NCBI GenBank assembly: GCA_963817035.1
Contig: CAWFMM010000003.1
Location: forward strand, 62,001 to 126,000
From: AC-49 sp963817035
GTDB taxonomy: Bacteria > Actinomycetota > Thermoleophilia > Solirubrobacterales > Solirubrobacteraceae
Direction: 5' to 3'
Length of the DNA: 64,000 bases
Below, piece after piece: positions 1 through 8,442 of the stretch; position 1 is the first letter of the stretch, and each line of letters begins with the position of its first letter. Under the pieces are notes generated by a model. It was not told the origin of the DNA. It saw only the letters and a program-made list of their open reading frames with translations, and searched no databases. The translations under genes were made by a program, and so were the position numbers.

Positions 1-218
1 TCGTCGAACGCGTCGATCGATGCCAGCAGCGGGAACGCGCAATCGTCGAGCTCCATCATCACGCCCTCGACGGCACCCATCGCCTGGGGGATCTCGAGCA
101 GCCGCAGCGCGACGGGGGTGTCGGGACCGAGCAGCGCGCCGCTCGCGATCCGAAACAACAGTGCGTAGCCGATCGCTCCGGCCGCGCCGGTGACGGTTAC
201 CTTCTTGACGTCGCTCAT
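1..218 (-). CDS. mdh: Malate dehydrogenase, N-terminal fragment (cut by window edge)
   Basis: NAD-dependent interconversion of malate and oxaloacetate in the TCA cycle. Only the first 72 codons are visible. They give an N-terminal Rossmann strand-loop-helix (VTVTGAAGAIGYALLFRI) with the GAAGxIG dinucleotide loop usual in the cytosolic-type malate dehydrogenase group, followed by a LLxIPQAM segment and an ELDDCAFPLL segment, both typical of that group. The ATG is at 218. It lies 30 nt downstream of icd on the same strand, so the two TCA genes are probably co-transcribed. The rest lies beyond position 1. Confidence 0.9.
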   Translation of the reverse strand, partial: MSDVKKVTVTGAAGAIGYALLFRIASGALLGPDTPVALRLLEIPQAMGAVEGVMMELDDCAFPLLASIDAFD

Positions 219-248
219 GTGGGGATAGATCTCCTGTAGTTGTCTGGC

Positions 249-1469
249 TCAGGCGGCCGCGACGGCGGCCTGAAGGTTCTCGTCGATTGCGGCGAGGAAG
301 TCCTGGGTGGTGAGATGACCCTGGTCGGCGCCGACCAACAGCGCCAGGTCCTTGGTCATCTTCCCGCTCTCGACCGTCTCGATGCAGACGCGCTCGAGCG
401 TCTGGGCGAAGTTCCGGACCTCGGGTGTCCCGTCCATCCGCCCGCGGGCGTCGAGGCCCCGCGTCCACGCGAAGATCGAGGCGATCGGGTTGGTCGACGT
501 CGGGTTGCCCTTCTGGTGCTCGCGGTAGTGGCGCGTCACCGTCCCGTGGGCGGCCTCGGCCTCGACGGTCTTGCCGTCGGGCGTCATCAGCACGGACGTC
601 ATCAGGCCGAGCGAGCCGAAGCCCTGGGCGACGGTGTCGGACTGCACGTCGCCGTCGTAGTTCTTGCACGCCCAGACGTAGCCGCCCTCCCACTTCATCG
701 CCGCCGCGACCATGTCGTCGATCAGGCGGTGCTCGTACGTGATGCCGGCGGCGGCGAAATCGGCCTTGAACTCGGCGTCGAAGATCTCCTGGAAGAGGTC
801 TTTGAAGCGCCCGTCGTAGCGCTTCATGATCGTGTTCTTCGTCGACAGGTACACGGGCAGGCCGCGGTCGAGGCCGTAGCGCAGCGACGCGCGGGCGAAG
901 TCGCGGATCGACGAGTCGAGGTTGTACATCGCCATCGCCACGCCGCCGCTGGGGAAGTCGTAGACCTCGAGCTCGATCGGCTCGTCGCCGTTCTTGGGCG
1001 TGTAGGTCATCGTCAGCGTGCCCGCGCCGGGGACGACGAGGTCGGTGGCGCGGTACTGGTCGCCGAACGCGTGGCGGCCGATGATGATCGGCTTGGTCCA
1101 GCCCGGCACGAGCCGCGGCACGTTGGCGATGACGATCGGCTCGCGGAAGATCACCCCGCCGAGGATGTTGCGGATCGTGCCGTTGGGCGACCGGTACATC
1201 TCCTTGAGCCCGAACTCCTCGACGCGCGCCTCGTCGGGTGTGATCGTCGCGCACTTGACGCCGACCCCGTGCTTCTTGATCGCGTTGGCGGCGTCGATCG
1301 TGATCTGGTCGTCGGTCGCGTCGCGGCTCTCAATCCTGAGGTCGTAGTACCTCAGGTCGACATCGAGGTAGGGCAGGATCAGCTGATCCTTGATGAACTG
1401 CCAGATGATCCGGGTCATCTCGTCGCCATCGAGCTCGACGACCGGGTTGGTCACCTTGATCTTCGCCAT
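249..1469 (-). CDS. icd: NADP-dependent isocitrate dehydrogenase (406 aa)
   Basis: Oxidative decarboxylation of isocitrate to 2-oxoglutarate with NADP. The start MAKIKVTNPVVELDGDEMTR, the segment EAEAAHGTVTRHYR and the total length of about 406 residues match the homodimeric IDH type shared by eukaryotes and some bacteria, rather than the E. coli-type Icd. The reading frame is open 10 codons further upstream, but family alignment and the ATG at 1469 favour the shorter start. It is the upstream member of an icd-mdh pair and is divergent from the AidB-like gene, with 64 nt between them. Confidence 0.95.
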   Translation of the reverse strand: MAKIKVTNPVVELDGDEMTRIIWQFIKDQLILPYLDVDLRYYDLRIESRDATDDQITIDAANAIKKHGVGVKCATITPDEARVEEFGLKEMYRSPNGTIRNILGGVIFREPIVIANVPRLVPGWTKPIIIGRHAFGDQYRATDLVVPGAGTLTMTYTPKNGDEPIELEVYDFPSGGVAMAMYNLDSSIRDFARASLRYGLDRGLPVYLSTKNTIMKRYDGRFKDLFQEIFDAEFKADFAAAGITYEHRLIDDMVAAAMKWEGGYVWACKNYDGDVQSDTVAQGFGSLGLMTSVLMTPDGKTVEAEAAHGTVTRHYREHQKGNPTSTNPIASIFAWTRGLDARGRMDGTPEVRNFAQTLERVCIETVESGKMTKDLALLVGADQGHLTTQDFLAAIDENLQAAVAAA

Positions 1470-1533
1470 GTAAACGGGTCCTCGTAGAAGTTCGGGCACC
1501 GCAGGCTAGTGATCGTGGTTCACTTGATGGGCG

Positions 1534-3183
1534 ATGGCCACGCATGAGGTCCTCAACCAGGCGCCGCCGCTGACGGGGCGCAACCTGTTCGCTGACAACC
1601 TCCCGCTGGTCGAGGCGCTCGCGCGCGAAGGTGGCGAATGGGCCACCGAGCGCGCGCTGGAGGCCGGGGCATTCTGGGGCGGCGAGCCCCAGGAATGGGG
1701 GCGGCTGGCCAACGAGAACCCGCCGAAGCTGCGCACCCACGATCGCCACGGCCATCGCATCGACAGCGTCGAGTTCCATCCCGCGTGGCACGAGCTGATG
1801 GCCCGCGGCGTGGCCGACGAGATGCACTCGCTGCCGTGGACGAGCGCGGAGCCCGGCGCCCACGTCGCGCGCGCCGCGATCTACATGTCGGGTACGCAGG
1901 CCGAGGCCGGCTTCGGCTGCCCGATCACGATGACCTTTGCCGCCGTCCCCGCCCTGCGGGCCGGCGCGGGTGGGACCGATCTCTACGACGAGTGGGTCCC
2001 GCGGCTGATGGCGACCGGCTACGACGGCGACCTGAAGCCCGCGACCGAGAAGCCCGGCGCCCTGTGCGGGATGGCGATGACCGAGAAGCAGGGCGGCTCC
2101 GACGTGCGCGCCAACACGACGACCGCGACGCCGATCGCTGAGACCGGGCCCGGCCAGGAGTACGAGATCGTCGGCCACAAGTGGTTCTGCAGCGCGCCGA
2201 TGTGCGACCTCTTCCTGACCCTCGCCCAGACCGAATCGAAATCGGGCCCACCCACCCTCAGCTGTTTCGCGATGCCGCGCTTCCTGCCCGACGGCACCCA
2301 GAACGCCGGCTTCCAGATCCAGCGGCTCAAGGACAAGCTCGGCAATCGGTCCAACGCTTCGAGCGAGATCGAGCTGTGCGGGGCGTGGGCGCGGATGGTC
2401 GGCGAGCCCGGGCGCGGCGTGCCGACGATCATCGAGATGGTCAACCACACGCGGCTTGACTGCGTGATCGGCACTGCGGCCGGCATGCGCTCCGCCGTCG
2501 CCCAAGCCGGTTGGCACGCATCTCACCGCGCGGCGTTCGGCGCGACGCTGATCGACCAGCCGTTGATGCGCAACGTGCTCGCCGATCTGGCGATCGAGTC
2601 AGAGGCCTGCACCGTCCTGGCCATGCGCCTCGCGGCGGCCTACGACGACCCGCAGCAGAACGTCTTCCGCCGCCTCGCCACCGCAGTCAGCAAGTACCAC
2701 GTCTGCAAGCGCTTCCCCGGCGTCGCCTACGAGGCGCTCGAATGCCTCGGCGGCAACGGCTACGTGGAGGAGTCGGGGATGCCGCGGCTGTACCGCGAGG
2801 CGCCGCTGGCCTCGATCTGGGAGGGCTCGGGCAACGTCATGGCGCTCGACGTGCTGCGCGCGATGGCCCGCACCCCGGCCGGGCTGGAGGCGTTCCTCGA
2901 AGAGGTCGACCTCGCCGCGGGCGCCGACGCGAACCTCGACACGTTCGTCGCCGCGTTGCGCGAGCAGCTCGCCCACGGCGATTCGCTCGAGACCCGCGGG
3001 CGGCGGATCGTCGAGTCGATGGCGCTCGCACTTCAGGGGTCGCTGCTCGTGCGCCACTCCCCCGCGGCGATCGCCGACGCGTTCTGCGCCGCACGCCTCG
3101 GCGGGGACCGCGGGCTGAACTACGGAACGCTCTCGCCGCGCGCGGATGTCGGCGCGATCCTCGATCGCCACATCCCGTCCTGA
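1534..3183 (+). CDS. aidB: AidB-like acyl-CoA dehydrogenase family protein (549 aa)
   Basis: FAD flavoprotein of the acyl-CoA dehydrogenase superfamily. The N-terminus (THEVLNQAPPLTGRNLF) and the C-terminal stretch ASIWEGSGNVMALDVLRAM are hallmarks of the AidB subgroup, which in E. coli is induced by alkylation stress and binds DNA. MAMTEKQGGSDVRANTT is the conserved acyl-CoA dehydrogenase central motif, and the length is near that of E. coli AidB (541 aa). It stands alone between the divergent icd and a short uncertain ORF. Whether it protects DNA or oxidises an acyl-CoA such as isovaleryl-CoA cannot be told from sequence. The ATG at 1534 is the natural start. Confidence 0.88.
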   Translation: MATHEVLNQAPPLTGRNLFADNLPLVEALAREGGEWATERALEAGAFWGGEPQEWGRLANENPPKLRTHDRHGHRIDSVEFHPAWHELMARGVADEMHSLPWTSAEPGAHVARAAIYMSGTQAEAGFGCPITMTFAAVPALRAGAGGTDLYDEWVPRLMATGYDGDLKPATEKPGALCGMAMTEKQGGSDVRANTTTATPIAETGPGQEYEIVGHKWFCSAPMCDLFLTLAQTESKSGPPTLSCFAMPRFLPDGTQNAGFQIQRLKDKLGNRSNASSEIELCGAWARMVGEPGRGVPTIIEMVNHTRLDCVIGTAAGMRSAVAQAGWHASHRAAFGATLIDQPLMRNVLADLAIESEACTVLAMRLAAAYDDPQQNVFRRLATAVSKYHVCKRFPGVAYEALECLGGNGYVEESGMPRLYREAPLASIWEGSGNVMALDVLRAMARTPAGLEAFLEEVDLAAGADANLDTFVAALREQLAHGDSLETRGRRIVESMALALQGSLLVRHSPAAIADAFCAARLGGDRGLNYGTLSPRADVGAILDRHIPS

Positions 3184-3245
3184 GCGACCCGTGCACGCTG
3201 GTTCCCGACCGTCAAGCTCGAGGCCTCGATGCCGATGATCGGTTC

Positions 3246-3425
3246 GTGCACTCCGACGACAGCGAGTTCATCGCGGCGCGGCGCCGACGCCAGGCCAAGG
3301 CCGAAGCGGCGTTCGCCGAAGCCCAGGCCAGGCGCGAGGCCGAGGCGGCCGCCAAGCTGCGCGAGCGCGAGTGGTGGCAGTCCCAGGGCAGTGCGCCGCC
3401 GCCGGACCAGCGCGAAGCGGCCTGA
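3246..3425 (+). CDS. Small charged hypothetical protein (about 59 aa), uncertain
   Basis: A short frame beginning at a GTG encodes an Arg/Ala/Glu-rich, probably helical peptide (VHSDDSEFIAARRRRQAKAE, later REREWWQSQG) with the look of a cytoplasmic coiled coil. The same frame stays open upstream through the end of the AidB gene, so the start is uncertain. It fills most of the 293-nt space between aidB and the M50 protease gene. The amino-acid pattern resembles real short actinobacterial proteins, but no family is recognised and high GC makes chance frames common. Confidence 0.3.
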   Translation: MHSDDSEFIAARRRRQAKAEAAFAEAQARREAEAAAKLREREWWQSQGSAPPPDQREAA

Positions 3426-3479
3426 CCTCAGCGGCGAACCTCACCGTCCTGCGGTGATGGCCTGCCACCATGGAGGGTG

Positions 3480-4637
3480 ATGGGAACCGGGAAGATCCAG
3501 CTGGCACGGCTGTTCGGCATCCGGATCGGCGTGAGCGGGAGCTGGTTCTTCGTCCTGTTCTTCTTGATCTACGTCCTGGAGAACTACTTCCGCGACGTCC
3601 TGCCCGGCTCGGCGACGACGGCCGACATCGTCGCCGTCGCGGCGACGTTGCTGTTCTTCATCTCGATCATCCTGCACGAGCTCGGCCATGCTCTGGCCGC
3701 ACGGCGCCAGGGGATTCAGATCCTCGGCATCGACCTGTGGTTCTTCGGTGGCATCTCGCGCTTGGCCCGCGAGCCCGAGACCCCCGGAGAAGAGTTCAAG
3801 ATCGCCGCCGCCGGCCCCGCGGTGACGCTGCTCATCATCGCGCTGTGCTTCGGCCTCAGCCTGACCGTCGACCAGCTGTCGGACACGTTTCGCTCGGCGC
3901 GCTTCGGCGACGCCAAGACGACGCCCGCCGTCGCGCTACTCGGCTGGACCTGGCTGATGAACGTCGCGATCTTCGTCTTCAACATCGTCCCGGCGTTCCC
4001 GCTCGACGGCGGAAGGATCGCGCGGGCGATCGCCTGGAAGCGCACCGGCGATCGCAACAAAGCGACCCGGATCACCGCCTTCATCGGCCAGGTCTTCGCA
4101 TACCTGGTGATGGGCTTCGGCGCATTCGTGGCGATCTACGACCGCGACCCGATCAACGGCGTCCTGTTCGGCGTCCTGGGGTTCTTCATGCTGCAGGCGG
4201 CGACGAGCGCGCGGATCGGCAGCGAGGTCGCTGAACGCCTCGAGGGCGTGACGGTCGCCGACCTGATGGACACCGATCCGGTGGCGATCCCCGGCGACAT
4301 GCCGCTGCTCCAGGTTCACGAGGAGTTCTTCCTGCGCTACGGATGGCCTTGGTTCTGCGTCGTCGACGAGCGCCACCACTTCCTCGGTGTGTTGCGCGTC
4401 GAGCGCGTCGACGGCGCCCTGGCCGCCGGCCAGCCGGTGCTGCCCGCGCGTGAGTTGCTCGACGGCGACGAGAGCGCACTGCAGGTGCCGTCGACGACGC
4501 CGCTGCAGGCGCTGCTCGCGGCGCCGGGGCTACGAATTCTCGGTGCGCTGGCCGTCGTCGACGACGACGGTCGCTTGGCCGGAGTGGTGACGCTGGACCG
4601 GGTCCGCCGCGCGCTCGTCGCGGGTGCCGGCGCGTGA
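3480..4637 (+). CDS. M50-family site-2-type membrane zinc protease with C-terminal CBS-like region
   Basis: Intramembrane metalloprotease of the site-2 protease/SpoIVFB/Rip3 group. Hydrophobic segments surround a zinc-binding HELGH motif near residue 66-70 and a NIVPAFPLDGG motif near 168-178, whose Asp is the third zinc ligand. Further membrane segments follow, then a soluble C-terminal part (VADLMDTDPVAIPGDMPLLQ onward) that resembles a CBS pair, the arrangement of SpoIVFB-like and Rip3-like proteases. Substrate is unknown; relatives cleave anti-sigma or other single-pass membrane proteins. A GTG directly before the ATG at 3480 is an alternative start. Confidence 0.9.
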   Translation: MGTGKIQLARLFGIRIGVSGSWFFVLFFLIYVLENYFRDVLPGSATTADIVAVAATLLFFISIILHELGHALAARRQGIQILGIDLWFFGGISRLAREPETPGEEFKIAAAGPAVTLLIIALCFGLSLTVDQLSDTFRSARFGDAKTTPAVALLGWTWLMNVAIFVFNIVPAFPLDGGRIARAIAWKRTGDRNKATRITAFIGQVFAYLVMGFGAFVAIYDRDPINGVLFGVLGFFMLQAATSARIGSEVAERLEGVTVADLMDTDPVAIPGDMPLLQVHEEFFLRYGWPWFCVVDERHHFLGVLRVERVDGALAAGQPVLPARELLDGDESALQVPSTTPLQALLAAPGLRILGALAVVDDDGRLAGVVTLDRVRRALVAGAGA

Positions 4638-4685
4638 CATCGCGCACACGGGGTCGCGCGAGCCGCTGATCTGCTGACCGCCTCT

Positions 4686-4691
4686 TATAGA
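4686..4691 (+). promoter_or_regulatory. Candidate -10 box for the sdh operon
   Basis: TATAGA stands in an otherwise GC-rich gap, 12 nt before the sdhA ATG. If used as a -10 element it would leave a leader of only a few nucleotides. No clear -35 hexamer is visible at normal spacing, so the call is tentative. Confidence 0.3.
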
Positions 4692-4703
4692 GTCCCGCGC
4701 CGC

Positions 4704-6398
4704 ATGCCTCAGCACGACGTACTCATCATCGGCGCCGGCCTCGCCGGCCAACGCGCCGCCCTCGCTGCGGCGGACGCCGGCGCGAATGTCGCGATCATGA
4801 GCAAGGTCCACCCGGTGCGCTCGCATTCGGTCGCGGCCGCCGGCGGGATCAACGCCGCGATCAACCCGGCCGACGACTGGCGCTCGCACGCGTTCGACAC
4901 GGTCAAGGGATCGGACTATCTCGGCGACCAGGACGCGATCGAGGTGATGTGCTCCGAGGCCCCGGCCGAGATCATGCACCTCGAGCACATCGGCGTGACC
5001 TTCCACCGCAACGAGACCGGCCATCTCGATCTGCGCGCGTTCGGCGGCGCCTCGATGAAGCGCACCGCGTACGTCGCCGACATCACCGGCCAGGCGATCC
5101 TCCACGTGCTCTACGAGCAGCTCATGAAGTACAGCGATCGCGTGGACTCCTACGAGGAGTGGTTCACCACCTCGCTGATCCTCGACGACGCCGGGACCTG
5201 CGTCGGGTGCGTCGCGCGCGACATCCGCACCGGCACGATCGAGACCTTCGCGGCCAAGAACGTGATCCTCGCCTCGGGCGGCTCCGGCCAGTGCTTCAAG
5301 CCGACGACCAACGGCCTGATCTGCACCGGCGACGGTATGGCCCAGGCCTATCGCGTCGGCGGCGAGCTGATGGACATGGAGATGATCCAGTACCACCCGA
5401 CGACGCTCGTCGAGAACGGCTTCCTGATCACCGAGGGCGCCCGCGGCGAGGGCGCCCATCTCCTCAATTCGCTCGGCGAGCGTTTCATGGAGAAGACGGC
5501 GCCGAACAAGATGGAGCTCGCGTCACGCGACGTCGTCTCGCGCGCCGCGCAGATCGAGATCAACGAAGGCCGCGGCGTCGGCCCCGACGGCTCGGGCATC
5601 GCGCTCGACATCACCGTCGTGCCGAAGAAGCGCGTGCTCGAGGCGCTGCGCGAGATCGTCAACATCGGCCGTGACTTCGCCGGCGTCGACATCACCGCCG
5701 AGCCGATCCTGATCCGCCCCGGCCAGCACTACATCATGGGCGGCGTCAAGACCGACATCAACGGCGCGACGAACATCCCCGGCCTCTACGCCGCCGGCGA
5801 GGTCGCCTGCGTCTCGGTCCACGGTGGCAACCGCCTCGGCGCCAACTCACTGCTCGACACGCTGATCTTCGGCCGCCGCGCCGGAGAGCACGCGGCGGCG
5901 CGCTCCGGCGCGATGGCGATGCCGCAGCTCTCCGATGGGCACCGCAAGCGCGACCAGGAGTGGATCGACGCGATCATCGCCCGCCCGAAGACCGGCCGCC
6001 GGATCTCCGAGATCAAGGAGGAGCTCGGCGTCACGATGAACCAGTACGTCGCGGTGTTCCGCGACGAGGCCGGATTGCAGTCGGCGCTCGAGGTCGTGCG
6101 TCGCCTCAAGGAGGAGGCCAAGAGCGCCTACATCGATGACCGCGGCACGATCTTCAATCAGGACGTGCTCGGCGCGATCGAGCTCGGCTACATGCTCGAC
6201 TGTGCGGAGGCCAACGTCGTCGGCGCGATCGAGCGCAAGGAGTCGCGCGGCGCCCAGTTCCGCACCGACTACCCCGACCGCAACGACGACGAGTGGATCA
6301 AGCACATCGTCCTCACCGCCGACGACGACGGTTCCCCGAAGGTCGACTACGCACCGGTGACGTTCACCCAGTGGGAGCCGGAAGAGAGGAAGTACTGA
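4704..6398 (+). CDS. sdhA: Succinate dehydrogenase flavoprotein subunit (564 aa)
   Basis: Oxidises succinate to fumarate and passes electrons to SdhB. The N-terminal FAD-binding motif is DVLIIGAGLAGQRAALAA; HSVAAAGGINAA is the expected flavin-attachment region with its His. TEGARGEGAHLLN and the Arg-containing HPTTLVENG region form the dicarboxylate site, and GEVACVSVHGGNRLGANSLL is the C-terminal FAD motif. It is the first gene of a three-gene operon: sdhB follows with a TGATG stop/start overlap. Because the operon lacks membrane anchor subunits, this SdhA belongs to an unusual (type E) complex. Confidence 0.96.
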   Translation: MPQHDVLIIGAGLAGQRAALAAADAGANVAIMSKVHPVRSHSVAAAGGINAAINPADDWRSHAFDTVKGSDYLGDQDAIEVMCSEAPAEIMHLEHIGVTFHRNETGHLDLRAFGGASMKRTAYVADITGQAILHVLYEQLMKYSDRVDSYEEWFTTSLILDDAGTCVGCVARDIRTGTIETFAAKNVILASGGSGQCFKPTTNGLICTGDGMAQAYRVGGELMDMEMIQYHPTTLVENGFLITEGARGEGAHLLNSLGERFMEKTAPNKMELASRDVVSRAAQIEINEGRGVGPDGSGIALDITVVPKKRVLEALREIVNIGRDFAGVDITAEPILIRPGQHYIMGGVKTDINGATNIPGLYAAGEVACVSVHGGNRLGANSLLDTLIFGRRAGEHAAARSGAMAMPQLSDGHRKRDQEWIDAIIARPKTGRRISEIKEELGVTMNQYVAVFRDEAGLQSALEVVRRLKEEAKSAYIDDRGTIFNQDVLGAIELGYMLDCAEANVVGAIERKESRGAQFRTDYPDRNDDEWIKHIVLTADDDGSPKVDYAPVTFTQWEPEERKY

Positions 6399-7513
6399 TG
6401 GCCGAGGTTCACAAGGAGCCCCAGGACTTCACCCTGCGCATCCGCCGCTACGACCCCGAGTCAGGCGAGGCCGCGTACTGGGACGAGCACACGATCCAGC
6501 TCGAGCCCCACCGCTCGGTGCTCGAGGCGATCCTCCAGGCCAAGGGCCGCTTCGACGGTTCGATCGGCATCCGCTGTTCGTGTCGCGCCGCGATCTGCGG
6601 CTCGTGCGGCGTCAAGGTCAACGGCGAGCCCGGGCTCGCCTGCCACACCCACCTCGACAAGGCGCTGGCCGGTGCCAAGGACGGCGTGATCGAGGTCGAG
6701 CCGATGGGCAACATGCCCGTCATCAAGGACCTGATCGTCGACATGGACGCGGTCCACTGGAAGAAGATCCGCCGCGTCACGCCGTGGCTGATCAACAAGC
6801 TGCCGATCCCCGAGCGCGAGTACGTCGTCGACGCCGAGGCGATGGTCGACGTGACGCAGTCGATGGCCTGCATCCAGTGCGGGGCGTGCGTCTCGGACTG
6901 CCTGACCATGGAGGTCGACCCCGACTTCATCGGCCCGGCCGCGCTGGCCAAGGCCTACCGCTTCGTCGGCGACCCGCGCGACGCCGAGCAGTTCGAGCGC
7001 CTCAAGGATCTCGCCGAGGACCCGTACGGCATCTACGACTGCACCCACTGCTTCCGCTGCATCGAGGCGTGCCCGAAGGGCGTCGCGCCGATGAGCCAGA
7101 TCATGCGCCTGCGCCGCCGCGCCGGGTCCGACCACGAGATCAACGACTCCAACAACGGCCTGCGCCACGAGAAGTCGATCAGCTACCTGGTGCGCGACTT
7201 CGGCCTGCTGCACGAGGCGGAGATGCTGCCGCGCTCCTACGGCGGCTACTCGTGGTTCGCCAAGTTCGCGCCAAGTGCCGGGCTCGAGCTACTCGACTCG
7301 CTGCCGGTCATCACCAAGGCGCTGCTGCGTCGCAAGGTGACCGTGAAGGGCGCGATCTTCGGCCACAAGATCCCGGCGTCGGACCTCAAGGCGGTCAAGA
7401 AGATCTACGAGACCGTCGAGGGGCGCGACGAGCGCATCGAGCTGAACCTGTACATCTCCGGCGTCGACGAGGACAACGAGCCCAACGAGGCCCAGGAGGC
7501 CCCCGCCCCATGA
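6398..7513 (+). CDS. sdhB: Succinate dehydrogenase iron-sulfur subunit, long type E-like form (371 aa)
   Basis: Carries electrons from SdhA through three Fe-S clusters. The N-terminal ferredoxin-type [2Fe-2S] ligands are C60, C67, C70 and C82. The C-terminal domain has C158xxC161xxC164xxxC168 and C215THC218FRC221xxxC225P. In canonical SdhB the position of C218 is Ile or Val and the cluster is [3Fe-4S]; here a fourth Cys is available, as in type E enzymes of Sulfolobales, where a second [4Fe-4S] is found. About 120 residues follow the last cluster motif, against roughly 20-40 in ordinary SdhB. The start overlaps the sdhA stop; the stop overlaps the sdhE start (ATGA). Confidence 0.95.
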   Translation: MAEVHKEPQDFTLRIRRYDPESGEAAYWDEHTIQLEPHRSVLEAILQAKGRFDGSIGIRCSCRAAICGSCGVKVNGEPGLACHTHLDKALAGAKDGVIEVEPMGNMPVIKDLIVDMDAVHWKKIRRVTPWLINKLPIPEREYVVDAEAMVDVTQSMACIQCGACVSDCLTMEVDPDFIGPAALAKAYRFVGDPRDAEQFERLKDLAEDPYGIYDCTHCFRCIEACPKGVAPMSQIMRLRRRAGSDHEINDSNNGLRHEKSISYLVRDFGLLHEAEMLPRSYGGYSWFAKFAPSAGLELLDSLPVITKALLRRKVTVKGAIFGHKIPASDLKAVKKIYETVEGRDERIELNLYISGVDEDNEPNEAQEAPAP

Positions 7514-8433
7514 AGGTCGCCTACTGGCCCGGCTGCGTGAGCCGTGGCTTCACCCCCGAGCTGCACGGCTCGATGGCGCAGGTCGCGCCGCTGCTGGACA
7601 TCGAGCTGGTCGAGCTGGACCGTGCCTCGTGCTGCGGCGCCGGCGTGATCGCCGAGCACAACCAGGAACTCGCCGACACGCTCAACGCGCGGACGTTCGC
7701 GCTCGCCCAACAGGTCGAGGGCGCGGAGATGATGATGAACATCTGCTCGACGTGCCAGGGCGCGCAGACCGAGTGCCAGGAGCGCCTCGACGCCAACGCC
7801 GAGTACCGCGACATCGTCAACGGCCACCTCGTCGACGAGGGCCTGTCGTACGAGAAGGGCCTGACGAACAAGAACTTCCTCTGGCTGCTGGTCGAAGAGC
7901 TCGGGCTCGACACGCTGCGCGCGAAGGTCAAGCGGCCCCTGACGAACCTCAAGGTCGGCCCCTTCTACGGCTGCTACATCGTGCGACCGACCGACCGCCT
8001 CGGCATCAATGCCGAGCTCCCGCGCGACACGTATCTCGAACAGGTCATCGCGGCGCTCGGCGGCACGGTCATCGACTATGCCGGCTCGCACAAGTGCTGT
8101 GGCTTCCCGATCGTCACCATGAACAAGAAGGTGTCGCTCAAGCAGGCCGGGCAGCACGTCGGTGACGCGGTCGACGCCGACGCCGATTGCCTCGTGACGC
8201 CGTGCCCGCTGTGCCACCTGAACCTCGACCTCCAGCAGCCGCTCGCCGCGCGGACGGTGGGGCGCGAGCTGAATATGCCGATCCTCCACCTCCCCCAGCT
8301 CGTCGGCCTCGCCCTCGGCCTGTCGCCCAAGGAGCTCGGCCTCGCCCGCCACGTCGTGAAGCCGACCGCGCTGGTGGATTGGACGACGTCGGTCGTGGCC
8401 GGCGTCGGCGCGGGCGACTCCGCCGGCTGGTAG
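7510..8433 (+). CDS. sdhE: SdhE-type cysteine-rich subunit (heterodisulfide-reductase subunit B-like)
   Basis: Two CCG domains, the fold of heterodisulfide reductase subunit B. Each has the full pattern: C9, C41-C42, C79xxC82 in the first and C155, C196-C197, C232xxC235 in the second. In type E succinate:quinone reductases this protein replaces the heme-bearing SdhC/SdhD anchors and is proposed to attach the complex to the membrane and hand electrons to quinone. There are no transmembrane helices. It is the last gene of the sdh operon, coupled to sdhB by a 4-nt overlap, and no sdhC/D follows: the next gene is convergent asd. The symbol follows the type E SQR literature and is unrelated to the flavinylation factor also called SdhE. 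Confidence 0.9.
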   Translation: MKVAYWPGCVSRGFTPELHGSMAQVAPLLDIELVELDRASCCGAGVIAEHNQELADTLNARTFALAQQVEGAEMMMNICSTCQGAQTECQERLDANAEYRDIVNGHLVDEGLSYEKGLTNKNFLWLLVEELGLDTLRAKVKRPLTNLKVGPFYGCYIVRPTDRLGINAELPRDTYLEQVIAALGGTVIDYAGSHKCCGFPIVTMNKKVSLKQAGQHVGDAVDADADCLVTPCPLCHLNLDLQQPLAARTVGRELNMPILHLPQLVGLALGLSPKELGLARHVVKPTALVDWTTSVVAGVGAGDSAGW

Positions 8434-8442
8434 CGGCTCGGC

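Noticed and set aside
240..1487. Long plus-strand open frame opposite icd
   Set aside because: It is antisense to a clear isocitrate dehydrogenase; its His/Arg/Val-rich product is typical of shadow frames in GC-rich DNA.
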